The notes below the pieces were generated by a model. It worked only from the letters and a program-made list of their open reading frames with translations. It made no database searches and was not told the DNA's origin. DNA of 64,000 nt from contig NC_045144.1 of assembly GCF_008831285.2 (NCBI RefSeq), positions 8,593,886-8,657,885 on the forward strand. The letters run 5' to 3'. This DNA comes from Nymphaea colorata. Taxonomy: Eukaryota > Streptophyta > Magnoliopsida > Nymphaeales > Nymphaeaceae. Shown in pieces: positions 1 through 12,944 of this stretch; position 1 is the stretch's first letter, and each line of letters starts with the position of its first letter. The position numbers and the translations under genes are program-made.

Positions 1-154
1 TCGTCAAACATGGCACTTAAGTTAAAAGGATGCACTCTTGGCACCATTGATGCTGATCTAAAATCCTATAATCAAGAGGAATGAGGAAGCCTTCATGTCT
101 CAGTCTCTTAGCCTCTGAATGAGGTGAAGTAAGCTTGAGCATCAGCACTGTGCG

Positions 155-470
155 ATAAGAAGCTGGTCTTGGGTCGGGCTGCAGTTTATAGCTACGGCCT
201 GGGCTCGACCCAATGACCTGAAACTCAAGCCTAATTTCGGCCTGACAACATATTTTAATATAAAATAACATATAAATATAATTAATCAGTACATAATTAT
301 ATTTAAAAATAATAAAATGACATTTAAATATCAATTATTAGGAGACCAGCCCAACGCTCAACTTTTTGGCCTGAGCCCGGGCCCGAATCAGCCGGCTTAC
401 TACCAGGCTTAGGCTTAGGGTGAAGCCCAAGTTGAGAGCGGCTTGAGTTTAGAACTCGGGTTCCAGTTGC
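155..470. repeat. Dispersed GC/AT mosaic repeat upstream of BRCA1
   Basis: This copy has GGCCTGGGCTCGACCC on the left, an AT-rich core with AATATAAAATAACATATAAA, and GGCCTGAGCCCGGGCCCG on the right. It matches the repeat at 48110-48370 in order of parts. It ends about 230 bases before the BRCA1 start codon, so the BRCA1 promoter is squeezed next to a repeat. Confidence 0.55.
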
Positions 471-549
471 TTAGCTGACTTTTTCTTTCAATTGTTTTTG
501 CTTTTACAATGAGCCAGGTTTGAAATCATTTTCGAGTCCCCACGAGGAA

Positions 550-617
550 TTGGCGACTGGCGGGAGGGATGTTGCCCAATTTTAAAATTGGAAAAAAGGA
601 TGAAGCGGTCTCCCGCC
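550..617 (+). promoter_or_regulatory. BRCA1 promoter with E2F-like cores
   Basis: Two facing E2F-like cores lie 90-145 bases upstream of the BRCA1 start codon: GGCGGGA at 559-565 and TCCCGCC at 611-617. TTGGCGAC at 550-557 is a weaker third match. Plant BRCA1 genes are known to respond to E2F/RBR and DNA-damage control, so the sites make sense, but this is a motif match only. A purine-rich GGGA/GAGA tract follows at about 655-700, probably in the 5-prime UTR. I see no clear TATA box. Confidence 0.4.
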
Positions 618-702
618 ACCACTTCTTTCCGCTCTTCCTTCTCAAAACCTCGAAAAGAGAGATCAAGAGGGAGGGAGGGAAGGAGGGAGAGAGAAAGACA
701 GA

Positions 703-3700
703 ATGGTGGACGTTGCGCATCTAGAGAGGATGGGCAGAGAGCTCAAATGCCCCATTTGGTAATTCTGCTCACTTCCTTCTCCCCTGTTCTCCTTTTCTCA
801 TTTGCCTCCGATTTTTCTCCGATTGTGCGAAAATTGGAATTTGAATAATTCTTTTGATCTTTTCGGTTGCAGCTTGGGCTTGATGAGGTCGGCAGTTTCA
901 CTGTCCTGCAACCACACGTTCTGCTCGTAAGAAACTCATGCTTTATGTAGCACATCTTGTTGACGTTATCCAGCTTTTCCCACTTGGTGTGCTATTTTGT
1001 GCTGCATTTGAGAGAAGGAAGTCCTGATCCATCTTTTTTTAATCTGATTAGCTTGTGCATATCAAGGTCGATGAAATCTGGCTCAAGTTGCCCGGTCTGC
1101 AAGGTGCCGTATACCAGAAGAGGTACGCCATTTTGAAGCTTGACATTTATTTTTCTTTCACTTCTGTTGGACAACAATTCAACATTGGGGATGCTCTGCT
1201 TCAAAACTTTAGTATTACAATGTGCTTTGCAACAACGTTTACCTCGTCTCCGCGCCTCCTAAAGAAGTAGAAAAAGGTTCGAGCCTCGTTGTGTATTGGC
1301 CTCAAGGGTTTGGAGAAAAAAATGCTAAATTTGTTTTTTCTGAAGAAAATCATGTACCCAAGTTACGGAGGTGCAATGTTATATGGACCCATTCTTTGGG
1401 TTTCAGTGGTTAGGGATTCCATTCATCGCCAGCTTTATCCTTTGCTTGAAAATTGGCCTCCCTTCGGTTGTTTGAATAATTGAAACATTGCATCTCTAGC
1501 GAAACTTCCTTTCTCAAATCTCATTTGGCGATGAAAACAAAGAGGAAAAACATCTCTCTACGCAATCCTCGCCGATCACAGTAGCGTCAAGCAGCACCTA
1601 ACGCTTTTGGTTTTTGCTTTTCTTTTACATCAGAAGTGCGGCCTGCTCCTCACATGGATAGCTTGGTGGAGATTTATAAGAGCATGGAACTTGCTTCTGG
1701 GGTTAATATTTTTCTATCGCAAGCTCCACCTTCAATTGGGAAAAAAGGTGCGCTGCTGCTTTCATACATTGTAAACTATGTCTCTTAACCGAGAAAAACG
1801 GTCTTTCTGCTTACAGTTTGTCGGAGTTACAGCTCAAAAGCTTTATTTTTTTTGCCATGTCATTTTGTTTTTAACTAAAAAGGTTTGGAAGATAAACGGG
1901 ATTTGGAAGAACCTATAGCAAATAAGCCACCTGGGGCTAAGCGAAAGAAACAAGGATTATCCAAGGTGGGAGCAGTGAAATCAATTAACGAGAGTCCTGA
2001 AGCTCACAAGGTTGTTGCACCATCATTCTTTAAAAAGAAAAGGATTCAAATTTCACCGCACCCAAGAAGAAGAAACAGTGAATCGCCAATGGCTTCTGAT
2101 GACATTCTTAAGTTGGATTGCAATGGGTCTAATGGTGGTTTAGGAAAATTGTCCTATCGTAAGAGCTCCAGTGGCGGCGAGGATATTTCCGATGTTGGAC
2201 GTGAGGAATATCAACCGGCAACATCAAGAGGAACCGATGGTTTTGATCAAGAGAGGAACGTGACCTTATCTCCTTTCTTTTGGTTGAAGGAGCAGGATGA
2301 TGATGATGAGACTGACGGGCAAGAGAGAGATCAACAACTGGAGATGGACCATGTCACTGATACACCTACATATGCTATGCCAGCATTTAGTGATCTGAAG
2401 GATTCAGAAGATGGCAGTCCAGAAAAGGTTCTCCCTATGCAGTAGTTTTTGTTTATGATTCAGCTTCCTGCACCTTAATTCAAAAACCTGAGGTTATGCT
2501 CTTTACTGATTTTGTGTAGTGCGAAGTCAATTCAAGATTTGAGCATGGGAACTTGTTTGACAGTGAAATGTTTGAATGGACACAAAGGCCAGGCTCACCT
2601 GAACTGCATTCCATGTTTGCAAGGGGGCAGGTAATCTCCTTTTTCTCCATGTACTTTTGCCCTTTGATATCCTGTGAGTTTTTTTTTTTTTGTCAAGGCT
2701 TTATTTAGTTTCATGGCATAATAACAGGGGACAGAACAGCCGTCATCAGTGGAAAAAGAACAGAGGGATGCACCAGATCATGTGAGGAATCAAATTTGTG
2801 AACAAGAACTCTATGCAACAGAGAAGGGAAGGCTCAACTTTGAGTTCACACAAAGTGTCAATACTGCAGATTCAGGAAGTGGATTGCTGACGAGGTCTCA
2901 AAAATCATCAACAAGTAAAACTAAAAGCTGCCGTGTTAGAGGATGTACCAAGACAACAAAAAAAGGAAGTGTGAATGGCAATGGTGATGCTACTCTAATT
3001 ATGGGAGGCGGTCCTGATCAATTAATAGATGAGAAGGAAGGCAATGAACACTTTCTTGGACATGCTCATATCCACCATGAAACAGTTGTAAATCTGGATC
3101 CCAAAGCACATGGTAACATGGAGCTGGACAATGTCCACCATCTTGAAGATGTCAATGGTGAAACGTTGGATCCTGCAAAGAAAGCAAATAAGAAAGTTCG
3201 GAAGCCCAACAAGAAGAATACACAAGCCTACATTGTTGAGGAAGATAACACAAAGACAAGAACACATGGATCTAATGACGTTCGTTCTGATGAACGGCTG
3301 GATGATATTCCTAGGAAATTTGCAGTTGAACAATTGTCTTGTGATCCTTCGGAAAGCTTGGAAGAAGTTCGTGAAAGTGTGAAGGACCAAATGTGTAAGA
3401 GGGAGAATGGTAAAATGGACGAGCTTTTGCCTGCCATTGACCTGCCTAATCCTGAAACAAATGAAATTAACGCTTTCAAGGGAAACGCAAGTGAAAGCAA
3501 TGTGAAACATTGTACTAGGAAAAATGGGAAAAGACGGCAAATCAGTAGAACTCAGAAGACCTGTACAGTCAGTGTCAGGGAAAACAATCCAGAGCATTCC
3601 CCAACAGAAAGAATATGCGAATCCCTGCTTGGTACTACAGAACTGCCTGATAATAGAAAAGGTCAAATCTCTGGGGTCGACGCCCATACAGTTGATGAAG

Positions 3701-6700
3701 AAGGAGATGATAAAGAAGGCCCACAACCGAAAAGACACAAGCATCAGTGTTCAAGGGAAGAAACAAGAAGTAGAACCAGTAATTCTTACAGTATCATAAA
3801 TCAAGTCAATAGCTGTAAGCGAAAGAAAAGGAAGGGATCTGATGTTAGTACTGTTTGTAGTGACTTAGTGCCAGTCCTCGAAGAAATTTTTGATAGTTCA
3901 AATAAAGTTGTCAGAGTACCTAAAATTTCTGGAGACTCAAGATGTTTACAAGATAAAGATGCTAACAGTCCAGCCAAAGCTGTGGAGGTTATTGCAGGAA
4001 AGGACTTGATGCTGCAACGTTGTGAAAGAAAATCCCCTTCACTTTGCTGTATATTTTGCCATTCTTTGGATGAAAAAGAGGTAAGGCAATCATTAGAGTT
4101 TGATGCTGCTATATGTATATGTGTGTGTGTGTGTGTGTATTTGTGCGTACATATATTGCCACTTGGTAGAATTTTTTTGGACTCACTATACAAAATATGT
4201 AGGTTTGTGGAGAAATGCTGCATTTTGCCAATGGCAGGATTGTTTCTTCAGATTATAATGGAGGATCCGCTGTTGTTCATGCCCACAGGAACTGTGTTGA
4301 ATGGTAATTTAACCGTTACCCTTTCTGTTGAAATAAATTGCATATATATGCATATGCTGAAGTCGATGAATGAGGGGTAATTGATAGCATTCACAAGTTG
4401 CGCGTACCTAAATTCATTTGACAGATATGCTCAGTTTAAAAGATGCATTCTGCTTTCACAAAGGGTCTCATTGGTGACCGTATCTTAAATACTGGGTTTC
4501 TCATGAGGATACTTGCATGCCATAAGAAAATGTCATGTTAGCAACTGCCTTGCTATTCCATGTTTCGTTTCCCTTGATTGTCTTTCTCCTTTTCTGTAAA
4601 TCCTTTTCTCTTGTTTTTACCTTAAAAAAAAAATCATGCTTCTGTTGAACATTTCAAGGATGAATTGTAGGAGTGTTTTAGCTTACTTTTGTATGTCTTT
4701 TCAGGGCTCCAGATGTTTATTTTGATAATGAGACAGTCATTAATCTTGAAAAGGAGGTGGCCAGAAGCAAAAGGATCAGGTGCACCGACTGTGGGATCAA
4801 GGGAGCTGCGCTTGGATGCTATGAGAAAAGTTGCAGGAAGAGCTACCATGTTCCCTGTGCCAAATCAATCACAGAATGCCGATGGGATATGGTGACCCTT
4901 TTATTATCCTTCATTTTCCCCTTTAACGAAAGCCAACACTTAATTATTCTTTTGGCCAGAATTTTTTAAAGAGCTTTTTAAAAGTATTTGTTCTGAATGT
5001 TAGATGCATTGAAAATAAAAACTGTATCGAAGAAATTTGGAAAATAAAAATGCATGCCTTCGTTATATTTATTAGATAAAGACAAAATAATTAATTGAAA
5101 AATGATTCCTACTCAATACACACAGTTTCAACAACTCATATTGGTGTGTATAGCAAGGGTTTTCAAAAGTACTGACAATGTAACGATGTTTTTCTTGGAA
5201 CTGATACTTTGGAATATCATAGTGGTATTGAGGAGCCCATTTCCAGGAACATGAAGGCTTTTTCGGCTATGCTCACGCAAAGTTCTCAAACATTAAAAGA
5301 GCCCATTTATTTCAAAATGGTACAAAAATATCTTGTTCCAACTTTATGTTGCATCGTATTGCAGGAAAACTTTGTTATGCTCTGTCCGCTTCATTCTTCA
5401 CTTCAACTTCCTAAAGAAAAAGAGCAATCTGTCCCCCAGAAGCGCAGGATCAGAAAGGCATCTCAGATGAAGTATGCTGCCATCCATCTTGAACTTTTAC
5501 CTTCCTTGCACGCCTCTGCCTTCTTGAAATTGGAAGACTGTTATGCTTAACTTTTTCCAGTCAGATGCTGGAGTGGTCAGGGCATTTGCTGCGAAGAAAA
5601 ATTGAACAAATTTCAGTGTTTTTGTTCAGCTATTTTGTACATTAGGCCTTGAGTTGAATTGCTGAATGGTACTTCTAAATTGTTAGGATTATGAGATTCC
5701 AACCAACGAACAGCAGTCCTTGGCGTTGGACTTTTGGTACTCCTCCAAAGTGGGTTCTTTGCTGTTCTTCTCTTGGGAACCCAGAGAAGGTACATCCTGA
5801 AACATTGAATAATGTACTGCATGATGACAAAGTAAATCCTCATTTACTCTCCTCTTTGCCTAGCAGGAGCTCGTCTCAAAATTCTGTAGAGTTGCAGGGT
5901 TGCAGATATCAAAAACATGGTGTGCTAGTGTTACACATGTTATTGCGTCCACTGATGAGAATGGAGCATGCAGAAGGACTCTCAAGGTCTTGATGGGCAT
6001 CTTAGAAGGGAAATGGATAGTGAACATCAAATGTAAGTACATCATGGCTCGAGGTTTTATGATTGGTAATTTGGAGTTGGTAACTTTCCGACTAATATTA
6101 AATAATTATTGTCATGGTTCCGTTTACGCTTGCCATCAGGGGTTAAAGCGTGTTTGGAGATCATGGGGCCAGTTGACGAGAGGCCATTTGAGATCACTCG
6201 TGACATCCATGGCTGTTCTAATGGGCCACAACGTGGGAGAATGCGGGTTATGCAAACGGTTTGTCGCCTTCTGAAATGCCTTTAGTTGAATAGTTTAACG
6301 AAGTGTTTCCCGTGTTGCCTGCACACGTAACTCCATTTCACTATATACTCATATCATTAGCAAAAGTAATTTCTATTTCACGTCCTACGACTTCCCTGTC
6401 CTTAGTGAAGTCCGATATCGGCTGTCAAGGGTGTGTTTGAATGCTGGAGAGGAATTGAGATGTTTCATCTGATAGACCATTGGTCTCGTCCTTGCCGGTG
6501 CGAACATGGTGTTTTCTGGTACACTCTCTACCAAATCATACGTGCCATGTGTACGAAGGAAAATAATCATGCGATGAAATGCACACGACAGAGCGTGTTG
6601 GACGCTCTTCACCTGGATCAAGCACGCCCTTCTTTGTTCTTGCAATAGATCTCAACTCCATGACTGCATTCGGGGATTTTCCTTTCTCTATCACGCTATT

Positions 6701-7126
6701 GTGACACCCAGATGGCTGTGCTTGTCCCTTCGCTGTCACCTTGGCGCTATCATGGATTGAAGTTCTTTGACAGGAGAATTGAGCTGAGCTGTTTGTTTGC
6801 AGGAACCCAAGCTCTTTAATGGCTTCCGATTCTACTTCAGCGGAGACTTTGCATCGTCTTACAAGGGCTACCTTCAGGACCTTATAGTGGCAGCAGGGGG
6901 AGCGGCTCTCCACAGGAAACCTGTCGCATCGGCTACCCAAGAGACCTTCGTGCTTTACAACGTGGAAGTCCCTGAGAATTGCAGCCCGTCAGAGGCATCG
7001 TCGTCTGTAGTGGAAAGCAGGCGTAAAGAGGCCGAGGCACTGGCAAGGGCTAGTGGCGCGCACGCCGTCGGCCATTCATGGGTGCTGGACTCTATCGCTG
7101 CATGCTCATTGCAGCCCTTCACGTGA
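703..7126 (+). CDS. BRCA1: Plant BRCA1 homologue: RING, extended PHD, tandem BRCT
   Basis: Nuclear E3 ubiquitin ligase subunit that normally pairs with BARD1 in homologous-recombination repair. I joined 14 exons by splice sites and protein continuity: 703-758, 873-926, 1052-1122, 1634-1747, 1883-2427, 2520-2630, 2728-4080, 4203-4303, 4705-4891, 5365-5471, 5687-5789, 5867-6032, 6140-6258, 6803-7126. The total is 3411 nt, 1136 aa plus TGA, with no frameshift. The N-terminus (HLERMGRELKCPIC) is BRCA1-like rather than BARD1-like. The C3HC4 RING has C16, C19, C31, H33, C36, C39, C50 and C53. Basic NLS-like runs (AKRKKQ; KRKKRK near residue 685) lie in the low-complexity middle, mostly in exon 7. 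The extended PHD (about 757-900) starts at CIFC and includes HRNCVEW, KGAALGC and NFVMLCPLH. BRCT1 starts near 919 (KWVLCCSS) and BRCT2 near 1030, ending in WVLDSIAAC. Arabidopsis BRCA1 is about 940 aa, so the linker is longer here. The start is the ATG that gives the conserved N-terminus. Exon 12 could start 3 bases earlier. Confidence 0.93.
4112..4140. repeat. GT microsatellite in BRCA1 intron 7
   Basis: A short (GT)n run with flanking ATAT lies about 30 bases inside the 122-base intron 7 (4081-4202). The open frame of exon 7 reads through the donor and this repeat, so a naive ORF call makes a false C-terminus here. The real continuation starts at 4203 with VCGEM. Confidence 0.85.
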
Positions 7127-9250
7127 ACAGATCGCCAGTTCCCCACGATACGCCATGAGCAACTCCCGTGCTGCGCCTCCTTCTGTATATGCTTAGTTAA
7201 TTGCTGTACTCGGAAAGCTAAAAATGTGCAAGCCTGCCGTTCTGGAGTCATTACCGAGGAACCTATGGAGTGAATTTTCTCCTATTTTTATCATTTTAAA
7301 ATTACAAGAGTCCTCAACATGATTGTGCTGGCCTCTACCATTTCTTCTTTTATAAATATATCGAAGAGCTTTTTTTTTTCTCGAAATATTTTTTGGGGGA
7401 AGTTTCTACCGTATAGCTTCTGTCCAAATTCATCGCTTTGCCGAATCCATCTACTTTTCCAGAATGAAGACGAAATCATTTTTAATATTGGCTGTTGAAA
7501 TAATTGGCAAAAAGTTGTCAAATATGGGGAAAATACAGTCTTGGCTATAAAAGACAAACTTATCGTTGGGGGCCTTTTCATCATCGTTCAATTGTGATTA
7601 GAAAAATAAAATCAGTTGAAACTCGATGAATCGTGATTAGTGGGCGAATAATCGGTTATCAGTGCTTGCTAAGGTATAATTGTGTTAATTTTGAGAATAA
7701 AAACGACGTCAGTATACTTAAAAATGCCTACCGGCAAAAACTAGTAAGGGTGATGCTTAGATCATGAAGGAAGCAAATGAAATTTCAAGACTTTCTTTTG
7801 GATGGCGAGAAATGTAACCCTATCAAGATGTAAGTGATATGACTTTTATCAATTATCAAATTTGTTAACATCATCACTTAAATATGTGCATCTTGTTTGG
7901 ACTCAGGTTGGTCTGCCCTTTCATCGTATTCAACTTAATGAGTACTGGCTTTTGCTTTTTGAAATATTTTTCAAGAGATAATTTTTTTTATCAAAACTCG
8001 TCCAAATTGATGCACTAGATTTACAGTACGCGAGTTTACGTAATAGTGGTAAATCTTCAAATACCAGGTCAAACCTGAGATTCAAATTCACTTCACAATC
8101 ATGCAATCAATAATGTTTTTACATTTTGAAAATCGGCCAGATTTGATTCAAGATTTGGATTCAGACTCAAACATGAACGTAAAAACCAGATTTGGATCAG
8201 AATTAGATTGTGAAATCGCACTTTGAATTTAGATGACTTTTTTTTTTTGTATTCAAATGCGTATGTGAATATCCAAAAAAGTGGATATATTTAAGCGTAT
8301 ATGTGATTCAAATTCGATCCATTGACATCCCTACATTAATATCTATTTATTAATTTTTCATATTAACAATCAAAATTTACAATTAAAAGTGGCTAATATA
8401 AAGGGTATAAGATTTAGGACCGTAAGTCAAGTTTCTGCTGCCACTATTCCTTGAGCTTTCGCATGATGTTGTGATCGTAAAGTTTGTTTTTGTTTTCCAT
8501 TGTTGATGGATTTTGTCATCAGGAGGGAAACAAAAATTCACAGTAATGAACACCAATACTTATGATCTACATAAACAAGTGCAACGCTTACAAAAAAAGC
8601 ACGAACCGTTCCCTTGACCAAGATCCACTAACAGAGCGATAAGCCTCCTCAGACAAACTAGATCAAAGCCAATCCTTTCAGAGACGAAACGATAACCAAT
8701 TTCAATCACACGGAACCGCCCTGAACCCGTCAATAACGCCATGGAATATATATATATATATATTTGGGTTGAAGTGCCCACAAGAATTGAACAAGAGATG
8801 CATATTCTTTCATGCTCTTTGCTTGATTAGTTATGCTATGCCCCTTAACGCAAGAGGGAAAGAAAAAGAGCTGAAAACAAATTCATTAAAACGGCATCCA
8901 AGAAGCATGGATGGCAAGCCATATAAAAATCAAAAACAATAAAAATTGGATGCCAAAGCATCTTCACAATAACAGTCATGCCAGCATGCAAGTTGAAACT
9001 ACCTGAAAATTGGTGCAGATTCATGAAACGCTATAGCATAGAGTTCCATAAAACTAATCTAAATTTTGGGGCAGAATCATGGGACACTAACTAACTGGAT
9101 TGCTCGCCAAACGGCCTCTAAGGAGGGAGTCGTCTGGCACCTATAACAAATTGTTAAAGTCTAGTGATTCTTTTAAAATATGGGATAGATTCATAGAACA
9201 CTACATTACAAGGTTTCATGAATCTACTCTAACTTTTGGGACAGTTTCAT
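7127..9250. other. Intergenic, no gene seen
   Basis: This is BRCA1 3-prime flank and AT-rich intergenic DNA. AATAAA occurs near 7605, a distant possible poly(A) signal. I see no long coding frame and no recognisable domain. A short (AT)n run is at 8747-8762. The stretch from about 9030 to 9260 repeats phrases about a lost TE of unknown type (TTTTGGGACAG and TTTTGGGGCAG variants). Confidence 0.6.
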
Positions 9251-9439
9251 TGGAGTACTAATGCCAAACAGCCTCTAAATAGTACATTGTTTTTCTTGGC
9301 CTGTATGTGCCACCAAAAACATAAAAGCCATGGCCTTCAAAGAAAATGCTATCTCTTAAATCTCTACGAGGGCCACAGAGATGATGAGAAGCAAAGGAAG
9401 AGCGGGAGACTAGCGGGGAAGGATGATGGGAAGATGGAT

Positions 9440-9808
9440 GAAACAGTTTTTGCACTTCATTGCAGCCCCAGAACAGTTGATATGAATTCTCTTCCACTTT
9501 TTCACATAAAACACAACGGCTGGCTGGATACAGGCCCCATGATTTTATATTGCATTGGGTTTGCACTTTCTTATATGATAAGCGATCTAGCCATTGGTGG
9601 ACGGCCACAACCCCACAGGCCACAAGGGCTTTTGCGAGAAAGGGGAGGGAGCAAGCGGCAACAGTGAGCAGTAAACAAAGTTGTAGAATTAACTCCTTAA
9701 ACACCTTTGGTCCAAACATGCTGCTGATTTAATAGTCAACATCACTAGCGGAGCTAGAAATTTTGGTTGATGGGGCCACTAGTTTAATAATCTTAATGTT
9801 TGAAGGGG

Positions 9809-9844
<36 letters not shown>

Positions 9845-10660
9845 AACAACCAAATATATGAAATTATTAATATAAAAATAAGTAAAATATGTGAGGCTGG
9901 TGTGGGCAATTGCCCACGCTAACCACCATGTGGCTCTGCCACTGTTCTGACATAGAAACAATGCACTCACAGCCATGCATTGAATGAATGTATTCTTTTA
10001 AAGGAGGAAGTAGAAACTTGTACCAACATAGGGTCATGAGAAGGTTGGTATTTTTGCAACATAAGCTTGAATGAGGCCCCACCACGCAAGAACAAAACGT
10101 GCTTGGAGACAGAGTTCTGTCAAGTGCTCTGTGCATGCAACATACATACGCTAAAAGTTTCTTTTTCTTATCGAAATGGAGGCATTTTTGTTGCACAAAA
10201 TTTTATACACCAGCACGAGGTACATAACCAGCTTCGCAGCTCTTGAAGACCGTAGCAAGACTCTTGAGTCTCAATTCCAGAACATCTAAACCCCTTTTCA
10301 CAGTGGCAACCAGATCAAATCCCATGCCACAGAATGCCTCTTGGAGGTGGCAAAAAGCGGATCATCTCGAAAGAGTTTTTTAGGGACAAATCAATAGACT
10401 TCCATACTTTCAAGGGGATCCACACAAGAGACTCTAAACGCATAAGCATGGAAGGTAGTATGCGTTTAACAAGAGTTAGATGCCCCGCCATGGATAGATG
10501 GTTACCTTGCCATGATAAAAACCTGTATTTCAGGTTGCTAACGCATGATGCCCAATTATTCACTGTAATCATTCACAACTTTAGAAGAAGACCCAAAAAG
10601 GTGACCAAGAGATTGGCAATCAGTCAATTGATAATGGATGATGCCGTTCTTCGAACTTCA
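9440..10660 (-). mobile_element. Decayed LINE retrotransposon, 3-prime part
   Basis: Two minus-strand blocks are in the order expected of one plant LINE ORF2. At 10572-10315 the frame has the C-terminal reverse-transcriptase stretch (FLSWQGNHLSMAGHLTLVKR). A frameshift near 10325 then continues into LVATVKRGL down to about 10205. At 9600-9440 comes the zf-RVT zinc-binding module (WLDRLSYKK, CVLCEKVEEN, FWGC). The 5-prime end is missing, and the middle (9742-9944) is interrupted by a small TIR repeat. It is non-functional. Confidence 0.7.
9742..9944. repeat. Small TIR element, CAGTGGCGGAGC family
   Basis: The left end reads CACTAGCGGAGC and the right end is GGCTCTGCCACTG (reverse complement CAGTGGCAGAGCC), giving imperfect terminal inverted repeats. 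An (AC)n(AT)n microsatellite sits inside at about 9809-9843. A related copy with ends CAGTGGCGGAGC and GGCTCCACCAC is at 43382-43527. It is probably a non-autonomous DNA element. I found no convincing target duplication. Confidence 0.5.
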
Positions 10661-10762
10661 TCAGTGTGACCGAACACTTTGCATCATTAATGTAAAGACC
10701 TGATGACATGGAGAAAACCTTTAGAATGAACAAGGTACGTGCCATTTTCTGCATGGTGGAAG

Positions 10763-10793
<31 letters not shown>

Positions 10794-11300
10794 TCATTTT
10801 ATTTCCAGGATTGCAATGCTATGAGGATTCTACGATCGTCAGTGCTAGGGCTTGCTAGAGGATCTTTCCTAGTTTATGAATGCACGGGAAAACCAGCAAC
10901 CTTATCCCCCAAGCATAAATCTTAACGTGCACAATTAATTAGTTTTTTTTTAATTCTATGTGATTCTTCTCTTAAAAAACAGAACATTGTCTCTTCTAAA
11001 ACACGCCTCAAAACTTCAAAAAAATTTTTTTAAAAAAAAACAGGAAAGTCTCAAAAACCGAAATAGCAAGAATGCTTATAAATAGCAATTTATCTCACCC
11101 AAAAACAAGATGGTAAGGAAGACTTTGGAACAATTATGAACTCGTTTATGTTGACTGAATACTCCCTCAACAAAGGCCAACTCAAGGCTTCTCTCTGAAA
11201 GGAGATGCACCTTGTTTGAATTGGCTCAAAAAGGATAATCATAGGAAGTGGTGAAATTCTCTATACTTTTCAAAAGACTTGCCCAAATTTCTTTTCTATA
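10661..11300. other. Intergenic, no gene seen
   Basis: AT-rich sequence with an (AT)n run at about 10767-10793 and poly(A) stretches near 11010-11040. No coding signal was recognised. Confidence 0.55.
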
Positions 11301-11560
11301 TCCTCTATCAAAGATAAAAGTTTTGTCTTGGAACATTAGAGGATTAATGCAGAGCCTAGAATGGAGTTGCAAAACCCAGGAGGGTTCTTCGTACTTGACT
11401 CCATCATGATTAAGGAGGTACTGGTTAGATGGACTAGATGTAAAAAGAGGTCCATTGTTGCTTGCATACCTTTGCTACTAATGGTAGAGCAAGGGTTGCC
11501 GCTAGATAAAATCCACCAAGAATCAAAGGAAGACTTGTGGCATCAGATGATAGTTGGATT
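11300..11560 (+). mobile_element. LINE endonuclease start, relic
   Basis: The frame at 11317-11346 reads KVLSWNIRGL, the typical start of the apurinic-endonuclease domain of plant LINE ORF2. Downstream frames are broken within a few codons. The 68-codon ORF at 11361-11567 has no recognised domain. It may be the 5-prime part of the plus-strand LINE at 14.7-16.0 kb, split by later insertions. Confidence 0.45.
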
Positions 11561-11659
11561 TTCCTAAGGTGTGAGTTTGTAGAGTAGAGAGTAAATGTGT
11601 AATTGGGGGCATACACTTATCTCCTAATCCCTCTACTTATTATGCTTTATTTCAAGCAC

Positions 11660-12000
11660 TTTCACATGCCTGAAGAAGCTCAAGTTGATTAGCTCGACCT
11701 GAAGAAGCTCAAGCTTGAGTCGAGCTCAAATTGATTAGCTCAGCCTGAAAAAGCTTGACTTGTCTTGGTTAACCATGAGTCAAGGTTACCTTGAGCCAAG
11801 ATTGAGCTGGCTTGGCTTGAGCAGCCAAGCCAATTACAGAAAAAATATTTTCAATACCAGTGGGGAGACTGAGATTTGAGCTCTAAATATCCAAGTTTCT
11901 AGCTCGACTCATTAAAACACCAAGTTATTTCTTAACTCAACTCAAATCATTCATTAAATGAGTCAAGTTTCAGTCGAGTTTAATTGGGCGAGTATGAGTT
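11660..12000. repeat. Dispersed repeat rich in GAGCTCGA phrases
   Basis: Degenerate low-complexity sequence built of words such as GCTCAAGTTGATTAGCTCGA and ATTAAATGAGTCAAG. Similar blocks occur at 42474-42887 and 56073-56471. The 42-kb copy has inverted ends. It is non-coding. Confidence 0.55.
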
Positions 12001-12869
12001 GAACATGTGTTTGCTTCCAAAAATTTATTTTGGTTTTTGGTGCTTGAGAGAAATTAATTTTCATAGGAAAAAGAGGACTTGGCCGTCGGTACGAGAATTG
12101 GCCATTTTCAGTGCCTTTAGCGGGGGTAACTAATCCAATGCTCATGCTTATTTTTTATGCATTTCATTTTACTTAAACATCTTTTTCATCTTAAATACTG
12201 TGTGATGCTTAGCAATAGTTTTGAAAATTGATATCTCAAAGTCTTTTGGATGAGAAAAATTTGAAATATCACTTAAGAGAAATAAACCATCTTTATTTAA
12301 GAGACTTTTAAAATCAAGACATCTTTGCAAGTAGTATGTGAAAATCTTTAAAAGCTAATGTTGATATTTTGAAGATTTCTTTTAGGATCAATTAAGTGTT
12401 TCATTGAAATATTAAGTAGGTTCGATATATTACTCTAATTTAGTTACTACCTATCTAGAAATCCACCTCATCTTGTTTAAGTTTTTTTAAAGACATGCTT
12501 GTATTCATTTAATTCCATGAGTGATTGTGAATGCATGAATGCATTGATTTTATAAGTTTGAAAAAAAATCGTTTATTCCTACCATAACATTCTTTTAAAA
12601 GCATTCCAACCATCATATACATCTAGATTTCCCACGCTTGCTTGTATATCTTCTATCATTTTATCAAAAATATTATTGTAAAAAAAAGTTTTTGAACACG
12701 GATTGAGTTATACATCATCAAGCATGATTTCAACATTGAACCATTACTAGAGTTTTGGTCTTAATGAAGTTGATAAATGAAAATTAATTTTTTTATGATC
12801 TTAGGGAAGAGACATTTGGAAAAGTGAAAGAGAAAAAAAGAAAGAGAGAGAGGAAATAATTGTAGAGAG

Positions 12870-12944
<75 letters not shown>

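Noticed and set aside
3022-3744. 240-codon minus-strand open frame
   Set aside because: It is the antisense shadow of BRCA1 exon 7, has no domain, and the sense frame is supported by splice sites and conserved flanking exons.
5209-5550. 113-codon frame as a separate gene
   Set aside because: Only 5365-5471 is coding, as BRCA1 exon 10. The rest is intron on both sides.
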